From Brachybacterium halotolerans (GTDB lineage: Bacteria > Actinomycetota > Actinomycetes > Actinomycetales > Dermabacteraceae): a stretch of DNA of 64,000 bases. This document shows positions 7,501 through 18,678 of the stretch, one piece after another; position 1 is the stretch's first letter; every line of letters begins with the position of its first letter. Under the pieces are notes generated by a model, which saw only the letters and a list, made by a program, of their open reading frames with translations, searched no databases and was not told where the DNA came from. The position numbers were made by a program, and so were the translations under genes. The stretch spans positions 320,985-384,984 of the forward strand of contig NZ_JAEDAJ010000001.1 of NCBI RefSeq assembly GCF_016623465.1, read 5' to 3'.

Positions 7501-9188
7501 CCGTCCGCGTCCTTCGTCGCCGCCCGCTTCTTCCACTCGGCCACGTTCTTCTCGTGCTCGGCGTAGGTGTCGGCGAACTTCGTCTCGCCCGTGCTGGTGT
7601 CGACGGTCACCCAGTACAGCCACTTGCCCTGGGGAGGATCGGCCGCCGCCTCGAGGGTCGCCTTCCCGGGGTTCGAGATCGGGCCGACCGGCAGCCCCTC
7701 GTGCAGGTAGGTGTTGTACGGACTGTCGGTCTCGCGCTGCTTCGGGGTCGTGGAGATCGAATCGCTGCCCGAGAAGTAGGCGACCGTCGAGTCGAGCTGC
7801 AGCTTCATGGGCTTGCCATGGGCATCGCCCGCCCCGTCGAGGCGGTTCTCGAGAGTGCGCACCACACGGCCGTAGTCGTCGGGGTCGCGCGCCTCCTTCT
7901 CGGCGATCGACGCGAGGGTGAGCACCTTCTCGCGGTCCTCGGGGGCGACGCCGAGGTCGTCGAGCTCGGTCTCCATCCGCTCCCACATCATGGTGAGGAC
8001 GTCTCCCGCGGAGGCATCCTCGGGGATGTCGTAGCGACCCGGCCACAGGTATCCCTCGGGGCTGTTCGCCCTGTTCTTCGGGATCCCGTAATCGGTGTAG
8101 TTCTTGGCGGCCTTCTCGAAGTCCTTCTCCGGGATGCCGGTGGTCTTGGAGATCCGCTCGAAGATGTCCTTCATGCGCATCCCCTCGGGGATGGTGACGC
8201 GCAGGCCGGTCTGACTGGACGGGTCCAGGAGCGCCTCGAGCGCCGAGGCCGAGGACATCTTCGTGTTCACCCGGTACGAGCCCGGCTGGATCTTGCTGGC
8301 CTCCTGGCTGGTGCCGAACAGGCGCACGAAGGGCGGTGCGGACTTGATGACTCCCTTGTCCACGAGGGTCGAGGCGATGTCGGACCCGGTGTCGCCCTCG
8401 GCGATCTCGATGACGACCTCCTCGTCGCTGCCCGTGCCCGTGTAGTCGTCGTCCTGCGCCTGGTCCACGTTCACGTTCCCGCGCAGCCAGGAGTAGCCGT
8501 ACACCGCGCCGGCTCCCACGGCCAGGACGACCACGAGCACCAGCAGGATCGGCAGGATGTGCAGGGGCGAGCGGCGCTTCTGCTCGTGCTCGAAGCCGGC
8601 GAAGGGGTGGGCATCGTCCTCGTCGTCGCGCTCGTCGTCGACGACCTCCTCGTCGTCCTCGCGGATGGCGTCGACGCGCTCGTGGTCGTCGAGGTCGTCG
8701 ACCTCGTCGGGTCGCGCCCCGTGCACTGCGGGGTGGAAGGACCCGGGGTGGGGCTCGGTCTCGGCCTCGGCCTCGTGCCGGTGGTCGGCGCTCTCGTGCG
8801 CGTCCGCGGGCCCCAGCTCCTGCGGCTGCGGCGCGGGCGGCGGCTCGGGCGCGGGCTCGGATCCCGACCGGGGGGCGGCTGCGCGATGGGTGCGCGGGAG
8901 GTCTGCGTCGGCCGAGGTCGAGGACCCGGTCTCGGAGGGGGCGGCCGGGAAGGTGTCCTCGCCCCGGCGCACGCGGAGCGCGTGACGGGCCTCCTCGAGC
9001 GCGCGCCGCTGTTCGTCCGATCGCGCCGGGACGGCGCCGACACTCGGGGCGCCGGGCTCGGCGGCGGGATCCGCACCCGGCTCGGCGGCGGGATCGATCC
9101 GGCGGGCGCGCCGGCCATGAGGGCGCGGCCGACGCACGTGGCGTGAGCCCGAGGGCTGGTCCGGCGCCTCGCGGTCGTCCTCGCTCAT
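7497..9188 (-). CDS. mltG: Endolytic murein transglycosylase MltG
   Basis: Cuts nascent glycan strands in the periplasmic or outer-face space and is thought to terminate peptidoglycan polymerisation. Of 563 aa, the first ~205 are a long cytoplasmic Arg/Pro/Glu/Asp-rich, probably disordered region. A single transmembrane helix follows near residues 207-230, then a LysM-like region and the YceG/MltG catalytic domain. LASIAEKEA contains the catalytic Glu and LQLDSTVAYF follows. The gene overlaps ruvX upstream and aroE downstream by 4 nt, so translation is probably coupled. Confidence 0.93.
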   Translation of the reverse strand: MSEDDREAPDQPSGSRHVRRPRPHGRRARRIDPAAEPGADPAAEPGAPSVGAVPARSDEQRRALEEARHALRVRRGEDTFPAAPSETGSSTSADADLPRTHRAAAPRSGSEPAPEPPPAPQPQELGPADAHESADHRHEAEAETEPHPGSFHPAVHGARPDEVDDLDDHERVDAIREDDEEVVDDERDDEDDAHPFAGFEHEQKRRSPLHILPILLVLVVVLAVGAGAVYGYSWLRGNVNVDQAQDDDYTGTGSDEEVVIEIAEGDTGSDIASTLVDKGVIKSAPPFVRLFGTSQEASKIQPGSYRVNTKMSSASALEALLDPSSQTGLRVTIPEGMRMKDIFERISKTTGIPEKDFEKAAKNYTDYGIPKNRANSPEGYLWPGRYDIPEDASAGDVLTMMWERMETELDDLGVAPEDREKVLTLASIAEKEARDPDDYGRVVRTLENRLDGAGDAHGKPMKLQLDSTVAYFSGSDSISTTPKQRETDSPYNTYLHEGLPVGPISNPGKATLEAAADPPQGKWLYWVTVDTSTGETKFADTYAEHEKNVAEWKKRAATKDADG

Positions 9189-9696
9189 CGGCCCTCTCCC
9201 TCGGTGTCCGGCGCGGTCTCGAGCAGCTCGCCGGGGGCGCGCCCCGTGCTGCGCTCGACCTCCAGCGCCTGCTGCAGGATCATCACCGCCGCCACCTGGT
9301 CCACGACGGACCTGTGCCGGCGGCCCTTCCGTCCGGAGCGATGGAGGGCCTGGTGCGCCGTGACCGTCGTCAGACGCTCGTCGACGAAGCGGATCTCGGC
9401 CTCGACGCCCTGCGCCTGCAGTGCATCGGCGAGCTCGTCCGCGAAAGCACGCGCCTTCGCGGCGGCCGGCCCCTCCTGCCCGCTCAGCGAGCGCGGAAGC
9501 CCGACCATGATGGCACGGGCCTCGAGCTCGCGGGCCTGCGACACGACGCCCGCGACCGCGCCGTCCCGCGGCAGGGTCTCGACGGGCGTGGCGAGCAGCC
9601 CGTCCAGATCGCTCCGGGCGAGGCCCACCCGCACGTCTCCGACGTCGACCCCGAGCCGGACGAACCGCCGGGGGGTCTCCTGCGGATCCTCGGGCA

Positions 9697-9697
<1 letters not shown>
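9185..9697 (-). CDS. ruvX: Putative Holliday junction resolvase RuvX/YqgF
   Basis: A 170-aa RNase H-fold nuclease; family members process rRNA 3' ends and/or junction DNA. LGVDVGDVRVGLARSD near the N-terminus carries the first catalytic Asp, MVGLPRSLSGQEG is the conserved central loop and VDERLTT carries the second acidic site. ATG 9697 overlaps the alaS stop (TGATG). Its own stop overlaps the mltG start. Confidence 0.93.
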
Positions 9698-12396
<2,699 letters not shown>

Positions 12397-12540
12397 GGAG
12401 GTCGGGGTCCTTCCTGGGCCGCCGCGGGGGCGGGATGGGCGTGGGGCGCGGGATGTCGCGCGGGCAGGATCGTCGGGAGTCTGCCCGAGGACGACGAAGC
12501 CCCGGTCAGGGTACGTGAAGCACACCTGCCGGGGCACGTT

Positions 12541-12564
12541 CCGGGCGGGCCTGGGCCCGCCCGG
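12541..12564 (-). terminator. Hairpin downstream of rpsD
   Basis: CCGGGCGGGCCTGGGCCCGCCCGG is largely self-complementary and lies 20 bp past the rpsD stop in its direction of transcription. Confidence 0.5.
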
Positions 12565-12584
12565 GACGACGTCGTCGCGAAGGG

Positions 12585-13211
12585 TCAGCGAGCGTAGTAC
12601 TCGACGACCATCTGGACCTCGCAGGTCACGGGGACCTCGGAGCGCTTGGGGCGCGCCACGAGCTTCGACTTGAGCTGGTCCAGCTCGACCGACAGGTAGG
12701 AGGGCGTGGTGGCGAAGACGTCGCTGTTGCCCCCCTCGGCGGCGATCTGGAAGCCCTCGACGGCCTGCGAGCGCGGCTTGACCTGGATGGTCTGCCCGAC
12801 CTTCACGCGGTAGGAGGGGCGGTCCACGATCTTGCCGTCCACGAGGATGTGACGGTGGGTGACTGCCTGGCGGGCCTGCAGGATGGTGCGGGCGAAGCCG
12901 GAGCGCAGGACGAGCGCGTCCAGGCGCATCTCGAGCAGCTCGACCATGCTCTCACCGGTCAGACCGGCCTCCTTGCGCGCATCGAGGTAGATGCGGTGCA
13001 GCTGCTTCTCGCGCAGCGCGTACTGAGCGCGCAGACGCTGCTTCTCCTTCAGGCGCACCGCGTAGTCGGACTCGGTGCGTCGGCGAGCACGGCCGTGCTC
13101 GCCCGGGGGGTACGGGCGCTTCTCGAAGTACTTGACGGACTTCGGGGTCAGCGGGAGCCCGAGGGCTCGGGACAGGCGCGCCTGGCGACGCGCGCGGGTG
13201 ACGTTGGTCAC
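12585..13211 (-). CDS. rpsD: 30S ribosomal protein S4
   Basis: Primary 16S rRNA-binding protein of the 30S body, 208 aa. It has the basic N-terminal region with YFEKRPYPPGEHG and an S4 RNA-binding domain around residues 95-160 (LEMRLDALVLRSGFA). The start is GTG 13211; the SD sequence lies inside a perfect palindrome, see separate entry. rarA lies upstream with alaS downstream, a conserved actinobacterial order. The N-terminus lacks the zinc-binding Cys set of some S4 proteins, so it is the C- form. Confidence 0.97.
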   Translation of the reverse strand: MTNVTRARRQARLSRALGLPLTPKSVKYFEKRPYPPGEHGRARRRTESDYAVRLKEKQRLRAQYALREKQLHRIYLDARKEAGLTGESMVELLEMRLDALVLRSGFARTILQARQAVTHRHILVDGKIVDRPSYRVKVGQTIQVKPRSQAVEGFQIAAEGGNSDVFATTPSYLSVELDQLKSKLVARPKRSEVPVTCEVQMVVEYYAR

Positions 13212-13223
13212 GAGGTATACCTC
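13212..13223 (-). promoter_or_regulatory. Perfect palindrome covering the rpsD ribosome-binding site
   Basis: GAGGTATACCTC directly abuts the GTG start. The SD-like GAGG is one half of a 12-bp palindrome and could pair with CCTC in the mRNA, or serve as a binding site. Confidence 0.4.
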
Positions 13224-13236
13224 TGTTCGCGTGGTG

Positions 13237-13264
13237 TGAATCCAGTAAGGCAGCCGCGGATTCA
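13237..13264 (-). promoter_or_regulatory. Stem-loop in the rpsD 5' leader
   Basis: TGAATCC and GGATTCA form a 7-bp stem with a 14-nt loop inside the ~60-nt leader. Ribosomal protein S4 is known to autoregulate translation in other bacteria; whether it does so here is inference. Confidence 0.35.
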
Positions 13265-13271
13265 GCAGACG

Positions 13272-13300
13272 AGTCTATCCGCGCCCCAACCCGCCCTCAA
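13272..13300 (-). promoter_or_regulatory. rpsD promoter
   Basis: On the minus strand TTGAGG (-35, 13300-13295) and TAGACT (-10, 13277-13272) are separated by 17 nt. This is the best vegetative-type promoter seen in the window. Confidence 0.7.
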
Positions 13301-13342
13301 CTCACCTGCGCCGATGTCACGCCCTGAGAGCTGTGGAGTCGG

Positions 13343-14719
13343 TCACGAGGAGAGCTCCTCGCCGCGCACGATGCGTCGCAGCTCGGGGAGGCTGCGGGCG
13401 ATCTGGCCCTCCGCCCCGCGCGCTGTCGGCTCGTAGTAATGGGCGTCGGCGAGGTCGTCGGGCAGGTACTGCTGACGCGCCACGCCGTGCGGGGCGTCGT
13501 GCGCGTACCGGTAGCCCTCGCCGTGGCCCAGCGACTTCGCTCCCCCGTAGTGGGCGTCGCGCAGGTGCGCGGGGACCGAGGCGCCCTTCCCCGCCCGCAC
13601 GTCGGCGATCGCGGCGTCGAGCGCCTGGTAGGAGCGGTTGGACTTCGGAGCGGTCGCGATGTGCACGACAGCCTGGGCGAGGGGGATGCGCCCCTCGGGC
13701 ATGCCGAGCATCTGGACCGCCTGCATCGCCGCGACGGCGACCTGCAGGGCCTGGGGGTCGGCCATGCCGACCTCCTCGCTCGCGGCGATCACGACCCGCC
13801 GGGCGATGAAGCGGGGGTCCTCCCCCGCCTCGATCATCCGTGCCAGGTAGTGCAGCGCGGCGTCGGGGTCCGAGCCGCGCATGGACTTGATGAAGGCGCT
13901 GGTGACGTCGTAGTGCTGGTCGCCGTCGCGGTCGTAGCGCAGGGCGGCGCGATCGACCGCCTGGGCGAGGGTGTCGGCGTCGACCTCGTGGGCGCCCCTC
14001 ATGAGGGCCGCCCCGGCGGCCGCCTCCAGGGAGGTGAGGATCTTGCGGGCGTCGCCCCCGCCGAGGCGCAGCAGGGCCGAGCGGGCCTCGTCGGTCAGCG
14101 TGATCTCGCCGCCGAGCCCGCGCTCGTCGGTGAGGGCGCGCTCTACGAGCTCCTCGAGGTCCTCCGTCGCGAGCGACTCGAGCGTCAGCACGATCGAGCG
14201 CGACAGCAGCGGCGAGATCACGGAGAAGAAGGGATTCTCCGTGGTCGCGGCGATGAGCGTGACCCAGCGGTTCTCGACGCTCGGGAGCAGGGCGTCCTGC
14301 TGGGACTTCGAGAACCGGTGCACCTCGTCGACGAACAGGACGGTCTCGCGTCCCGTGGTGCGCAGGCGCGAGCGCGCCCGGTCGATCACCTCACGGAGCT
14401 CTTTGACGCCCGCGAGCACGGCGCTGACCTCGACGAACTCGCGGTCGCCGGAGGTCGCGACGACGTAGGCGAGAGTGGTCTTGCCGGTGCCGGGCGGCCC
14501 CCAGAGGATCACCGAGGCGGGGGCGGTGCGGGCGTCGTCGGCCGCGACGAGCCGCCGCAGCGGACTGCCGGGATCGAGCACCTTGTGCTGTCCCACGACC
14601 TCCTCGAGGCTGCGCGGGCGCATGCGCACGGCGAGCGGCGCGCGATGGTCCCGGTTGCCCTCGGAGAGCGTGCGCGGTGCGGGCGCATCGCCCGAGAGCG
14701 TGAAGAGGTCCTCCTCCAT
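13343..14719 (-). CDS. rarA: Replication-associated recombination protein A (RarA/MgsA AAA+ ATPase)
   Basis: Clamp-loader-related AAA+ ATPase acting at stalled replication forks, 458 aa. [16 protein letters not shown] precedes Walker [10 protein letters not shown] and Walker [20 protein letters not shown] is sensor 1. The C-terminal half has the MgsA tetramerisation region with [15 protein letters not shown]. Start ATG 14719 gives MEEDLF, which often begins this family, with AGGGAG upstream. The rest of the longer open frame is not related. Confidence 0.95.
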   Translation of the reverse strand: MEEDLFTLSGDAPAPRTLSEGNRDHRAPLAVRMRPRSLEEVVGQHKVLDPGSPLRRLVAADDARTAPASVILWGPPGTGKTTLAYVVATSGDREFVEVSAVLAGVKELREVIDRARSRLRTTGRETVLFVDEVHRFSKSQQDALLPSVENRWVTLIAATTENPFFSVISPLLSRSIVLTLESLATEDLEELVERALTDERGLGGEITLTDEARSALLRLGGGDARKILTSLEAAAGAALMRGAHEVDADTLAQAVDRAALRYDRDGDQHYDVTSAFIKSMRGSDPDAALHYLARMIEAGEDPRFIARRVVIAASEEVGMADPQALQVAVAAMQAVQMLGMPEGRIPLAQAVVHIATAPKSNRSYQALDAAIADVRAGKGASVPAHLRDAHYGGAKSLGHGEGYRYAHDAPHGVARQQYLPDDLADAHYYEPTARGAEGQIARSLPELRRIVRGEELSS

Positions 14720-14820
14720 CGCTCCGCTCCCTTCTCTCCAGGATGCTGGTCTGCTCCGCGCTGCAGGGCTTCGGCCGTCGGGGGTCGATCGTCGTGCCTC
14801 GGCCGTCGAGCGCCGAGGGG

Positions 14821-15993
14821 TCAGGCGCGGCGGCCCCGGCGCCCGCGTCCGAGCGCGCGGCCGATCCGCCCCGGCCAGGCCGGGCCCTCGTAGATGAGGG
14901 ACGTATAGCCCTGGACCAGGTCGGCGCCGGCGTCGAGCCGCTCCTGCACGTCCTCGGCGGTGACGACGCCTCCGCAGCTGATGATCGTCATCTCCTCGGG
15001 CAGCTGCTCGCGGAGGATCGCGAGGACCTCCCGCGAGCGGTGGGCGAGGACGGGCCCCGAGAGCCCGCCGGCGCCGATGCGCTCGATCCGGTGACGGGCC
15101 GTGCGCAGGTCCCGCGGGCGGTCGATGGTCGTGTTGGTCGCGATCACGCCCGCGAGGCCCAGGTCCCGCGCGAGGGCGGCGACCGCGCACACATCCTCGT
15201 CGTGCAGATCGGGGGCGATCTTCACGAGCACGGGCACCTCGCGGCCGAGCCGCGAGCCCACAGCGCCGGCCTCCTCGAGCACCGCGGCGAGGATCGGGCG
15301 CAGCGCATCGGTCGACTGCAGGTCGCGCAGCCCCGGCGTGTTGGGGCTGGACACGTTGATCGCGAGGTATGAGGCGTAGGGCGCGAGTGTGCGCGCGCTG
15401 AAGCGGTAGTCCTCGGCCGCGTCGGCGAGCAGCGTCGCCTTGGTCTTGCCGATGTTCACGCCGATCACGGCGCGCTGCCCGCGCTCCGTGCGGCGCACCA
15501 GGGCGAGGCGCTTGGCGGCGGCCGCCGCCCCGTGGTTGTTGAATCCCATGCGGTTGACCAGCGCGCGGTCCGCGAGCAGTCGGAAGGAGCGCGGGCGCGG
15601 ATTGCCCGGCTGCGGCTTCGCCGTGACGGTGCCGACCTCGACGTGCCCGAAGCCCAGGTCCAGCAGGCCGAGAGGGACCTCGGCGTCCTTGTCGAAGCCC
15701 GCGGCGAGCCCGAAGGGCGTCGGGTGCTCGTGGCCCAGCGCGTGCACGGGGGCGTGACCGCGTCCCAGGGGGCGCGGGGTCCCGAACAGGGTGCGCAGCG
15801 CGAGATGGCCGCCGGGGACCGCCTGCGCGAGGCGCAGCGCCTGCACGGTGAGGCGGTGCGCCCGCTCGGGGTCCAGACGCGTCAGCACATGGTCGAAGAG
15901 CACCGCGTAGGGGCGCACGGCGCGGGGCGGCGCGCCGGTCGGGACGGGGCGGGCCGACGTGCGGAAGCGGGGGTCCGGGATCGAGGAGGTCAC
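14821..15993 (-). CDS. pyrD: Quinone-dependent dihydroorotate dehydrogenase (class 2)
   Basis: Oxidises dihydroorotate to orotate in pyrimidine synthesis, passing electrons to membrane quinone. The 390-aa protein has the class 2 N-terminal helical extension ([14 protein letters not shown]) and [12 protein letters not shown]. The FMN and substrate region includes NRMGFNNHG, and [14 protein letters not shown] carries the catalytic Ser. The C-terminal [13 protein letters not shown] and [10 protein letters not shown] bind FMN phosphate. GTG 15993 overlaps the upstream membrane-protein stop by 4 nt (GTGA). Confidence 0.95.
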   Translation of the reverse strand: MTSSIPDPRFRTSARPVPTGAPPRAVRPYAVLFDHVLTRLDPERAHRLTVQALRLAQAVPGGHLALRTLFGTPRPLGRGHAPVHALGHEHPTPFGLAAGFDKDAEVPLGLLDLGFGHVEVGTVTAKPQPGNPRPRSFRLLADRALVNRMGFNNHGAAAAAKRLALVRRTERGQRAVIGVNIGKTKATLLADAAEDYRFSARTLAPYASYLAINVSSPNTPGLRDLQSTDALRPILAAVLEEAGAVGSRLGREVPVLVKIAPDLHDEDVCAVAALARDLGLAGVIATNTTIDRPRDLRTARHRIERIGAGGLSGPVLAHRSREVLAILREQLPEEMTIISCGGVVTAEDVQERLDAGADLVQGYTSLIYEGPAWPGRIGRALGRGRRGRRA

Positions 15994-16544
15994 GCGCTCA
16001 CCGTACGTCCTGCGTCGGACGTCCCGCGCGCGGCGGCGCGGCGGTGCACGAGCAGGTAGACGATCGCGACGACCGGCAGCAGCAGCGGCACGAACCCGTA
16101 GCCCGAGCCGAAGTGGGACCAGACCGTCGAGACCTCGAAGAGGCCCGGGGCGAAGGTCGTCAGCGAGCCGACCACGAGGATGCCGACCAGCTCGATCCCG
16201 CACACCCAGAGCGCGGCGCGGGAGCGCGCGCCCCGTCGGACCAGAAGCACTGTCACCACGACGTACGTGAGGGCCGAGACCAGCGAGAGGGCGTACGGCA
16301 GGGGCGCCTCGGTGAACTTCGTGGCGAGCTCGTAGGTCGCGCGGCCGGTCGCCGCGAGGGCGAGGATCCCGTAGACGACGATGAGCAGCGTCGCGAAGCC
16401 CCGTTCGCGCCGGCGCACCGACCCCGTGGGGTCGACGGCGTCCCGGCGGGACGGGGCTGGGCTCTCCGGTCCCCCGCCGGTCGCGCTGCCGGCGGGGTCG
16501 GGGGCGGCGGACGTGGGTCCGGTGGACGTGGGATCGGGACTCAT
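15990..16544 (-). CDS. Four-helix integral membrane protein
   Basis: A 184-aa protein. About 48 residues of Pro/Ser/Gly-rich cytoplasmic sequence are followed by four predicted transmembrane helices (near residues 50-67, 85-104, 112-130 and 150-168) and a short basic tail. Homologues are conserved membrane proteins of unknown function. It is translationally coupled to both neighbours: its ATG overlaps the upstream stop (ATGA) and its stop overlaps the pyrD start. Confidence 0.7.
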   Translation of the reverse strand: MSPDPTSTGPTSAAPDPAGSATGGGPESPAPSRRDAVDPTGSVRRRERGFATLLIVVYGILALAATGRATYELATKFTEAPLPYALSLVSALTYVVVTVLLVRRGARSRAALWVCGIELVGILVVGSLTTFAPGLFEVSTVWSHFGSGYGFVPLLLPVVAIVYLLVHRRAAARGTSDAGRTVSA

Positions 16545-16903
16545 GCGGGGCCTCCGGGCCAGATCTGGGGCAGACGCATCTGCAGGACGAGCTGGGTGAT
16601 CGCGGCCAGGGCGATCCCGGCGCTGCCCCAGCGGGTGCGCTCGGTCGCTCCCAGCCAGGCGGCACCCAGCGGCATCACGAGACCGGTCAGCAGGTAGCCG
16701 TACAGGGTGATCCGATCCGGCGCGGGGCCGACCGTCATGTCCTGGTAGGCCCACACCAGACCCTCGATCAGCCAGACGAGCATGATCGCGGCGGGGCCGG
16801 CGAGCAGCAGGAAGTCCGCGGCGAGCGACTTGGCGACGTACAGCAGGGCCAGCGCGGCGGTGAGGCCGGAGAGCGCGTACACCGCGACGGCGAGCACGCC
16901 CAC
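16541..16903 (-). CDS. Small integral membrane protein
   Basis: 120 aa and nearly all hydrophobic, with about four membrane helices (e.g. IMLVWLIEGLVWAYQ). Three in-frame GTG codons lie close together. GTG 16903 is preferred because AGGAG ends 5 nt upstream of it. A longer frame from 17002 would run across the divergent pepA promoter. Function is unknown. First gene of a three-gene overlapping unit with the next membrane protein and pyrD. Confidence 0.65.
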   Translation of the reverse strand: MGVLAVAVYALSGLTAALALLYVAKSLAADFLLLAGPAAIMLVWLIEGLVWAYQDMTVGPAPDRITLYGYLLTGLVMPLGAAWLGATERTRWGSAGIALAAITQLVLQMRLPQIWPGGPA

Positions 16904-17001
16904 GCCCACTCCTGTTCCGCGATCGCGTGGTGCGCGATCGCCTGCCGCCGACGGATACGAGGTCCGGGCGCCGACCGGTCGAAGGGCCGCGGACCTCCGC
17001 A

Positions 17002-17007
17002 TACGAT
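17002..17007 (+). promoter_or_regulatory. -10 box of a leaderless pepA promoter
   Basis: TACGAT ends 6 nt before the ATG at 17014. Confidence 0.55.
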
Positions 17008-17013
17008 AGAGGA

Positions 17014-18483
17014 ATGGTCTCCATCACCACATCCCCCAGCACAGTTCAGTCCGTCACGGCCGACGTCCTGATCCTCCCCGTCCTCTCGGGAGAGGAGGGC
17101 GCGGGCCCTGCCGTCCTCGGTCTCCCCGAGCTCTCCCCCGTGCTCGCCGCCGTCGGCGCCTCCGGCGCGCAGGACGAGCTCACCCGACTTCCCGCCCGCG
17201 AGGGCGTCGCCGCCTCCACGGTGCTCCTCGCGGGCCTGGGCCGGCGCAGCCTCGATGACGCCGACGCCGTGGTCCTGCGGCGCGCCCTCGGGGGCGCCAC
17301 CCGCTCGCTGACCGGCGTGGGCAGCGCGGCCGTGGCCGTGCCGGGCGGGACGGGCGAGCAGCTCGCCGCCGCTGCCGAGGGAGCGGCCCTCGGCGCCTAC
17401 TCCTTCACCGCGCACAAGTCGGACGCGTCCTCGGCGACCGCGCCCCTGCAGGAGATCGTGCTCGTCGCCGACGAGAGCACGACCGGAGACGGCGCCGTGG
17501 CCGCCTCCGAGCGCGCCGGGATCCTCGCCGACGTGGTCGACGTGACCCGCGACCTCGTCAACACTCCCCCGAACCTGCTCTACCCCGAGTCCTTCGCGCA
17601 GCGGGTGGGCGAGATCGCCGACGGGCTCCCGCTCGAGGTCACGGTGCTCGACGAGGAGCAGCTCGCCGCCGGCGGCTACGGCGGCATCGTCGGCGTGGGC
17701 CAGGGCTCGGCCCGCCCGCCGCGGCTCGTGCGCGTCCGGTACGCACCCGAGGGGGCGACGGGCCACGTGGCGCTCGTGGGCAAGGGCATCACCTTCGACA
17801 CCGGCGGCATCTCGCTGAAGCCCGGTCCCGGGATGGACGACATGACGTCCGACATGACCGGCGCGGCGACCGTCCTCGCCGCCGCCGTCGGCGCGGCGCG
17901 CCTGAACCTGCCCGTGAAGGTCACGGCCTTCCTCGCCATCGCCGAGAACATGCCCGGCGGCGGCGCCCAGCGCCCCGGCGACGTGGTGACCATGCGCAAC
18001 GGCCGCACCGTCGAGGTCCTCAACACCGACGCCGAGGGCCGCATGGTGATGGCCGACGCCCTCGTCGACGCCGTCGCCGAGCAGCCCGACCTGGTGATGG
18101 ACGTCGCCACCCTCACGGGCGCGGCCGTGGTCGCGCTCGGCGACCGCACCGCCGCCGTCATGGGCACGGACGAGGCGCGCACGGAGGTGCTCGCCGCCGC
18201 CGACGCCGCCGGCGAGCCGTTCTGGCCGCTGCCCTTCCCCGAGGAGCTGCGAGCGGGGATCGACGGCCGCGTCGCCGACCTCCGCAACATCGGTGCCGGC
18301 CGCGCCGGCGGCGCGCTCACCGCGGGGATCTTCCTGCGGGAGTTCGTGGGCGGCACGCCGTGGGCCCACCTGGACATCGCCGGCCCCGGCTTCGCCGACT
18401 CCCCGCAGGGGTACATGGGCAAGGGCGCGACCGGCATGAGCGTGCGGACCGTGCTCGCGGTGCTCGAGGCGCGCGCCCGCTGA
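17014..18483 (+). CDS. pepA: Leucyl aminopeptidase (M17)
   Basis: Hexameric two-metal cytosolic aminopeptidase that removes N-terminal residues from peptides. The 489-aa chain has a variable N-terminal domain and a catalytic half with VGKGITFDTGGISLKP (metal-binding Lys and Asp), DMTGAATVL and the signature NTDAEGRMVMADAL. ATG 17014 is probably leaderless. A strong hairpin follows the gene, so it is monocistronic and separate from lpdA. Confidence 0.95.
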   Translation: MVSITTSPSTVQSVTADVLILPVLSGEEGAGPAVLGLPELSPVLAAVGASGAQDELTRLPAREGVAASTVLLAGLGRRSLDDADAVVLRRALGGATRSLTGVGSAAVAVPGGTGEQLAAAAEGAALGAYSFTAHKSDASSATAPLQEIVLVADESTTGDGAVAASERAGILADVVDVTRDLVNTPPNLLYPESFAQRVGEIADGLPLEVTVLDEEQLAAGGYGGIVGVGQGSARPPRLVRVRYAPEGATGHVALVGKGITFDTGGISLKPGPGMDDMTSDMTGAATVLAAAVGAARLNLPVKVTAFLAIAENMPGGGAQRPGDVVTMRNGRTVEVLNTDAEGRMVMADALVDAVAEQPDLVMDVATLTGAAVVALGDRTAAVMGTDEARTEVLAAADAAGEPFWPLPFPEELRAGIDGRVADLRNIGAGRAGGALTAGIFLREFVGGTPWAHLDIAGPGFADSPQGYMGKGATGMSVRTVLAVLEARAR

Positions 18484-18501
18484 TCCCCGGCCCGGCTGAC
18501 C

Positions 18502-18530
18502 CCGCCCCGGCGCATCCGGCGCCGGGGCGG
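18502..18530 (+). terminator. Terminator after pepA
   Basis: An 11-bp stem of CCGCCCCGGCG and its complement with a 7-nt loop, 19 bp past the stop. Confidence 0.7.
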
Positions 18531-18609
18531 CGCCCGGTGCCGGTGAGACGTGCCCGACCCCACCGTGCTCGGCCGCCGATTCCTGCCCACCCCGGGCTGT
18601 GGGGTGGCC

Positions 18610-18615
18610 TAGCAT
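18610..18615 (+). promoter_or_regulatory. Probable -10 box for lpdA-sucB
   Basis: TAGCAT lies about 64 bp upstream of the lpdA GTG and after the pepA terminator, in line with other TAGnnT boxes here. Confidence 0.4.
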
Positions 18616-18678
18616 GGTGGGGTATGGGCACGGCCGCCACGGCCTGTGCCGGTTCGGACGACCCGAGGGAGCTCACCG

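Noticed and set aside
8560..8720. Repeat array in the mltG N-terminal region
   Set aside because: It is Asp/Glu codon low complexity within a disordered cytoplasmic region, not an ordered DNA repeat or CRISPR.
13343..15190. 615-residue version of RarA
   Set aside because: The N-terminal ~157 residues are Arg/Pro/Ala noise over the pyrD end; ATG 14719 has a ribosome site and the family-like start.
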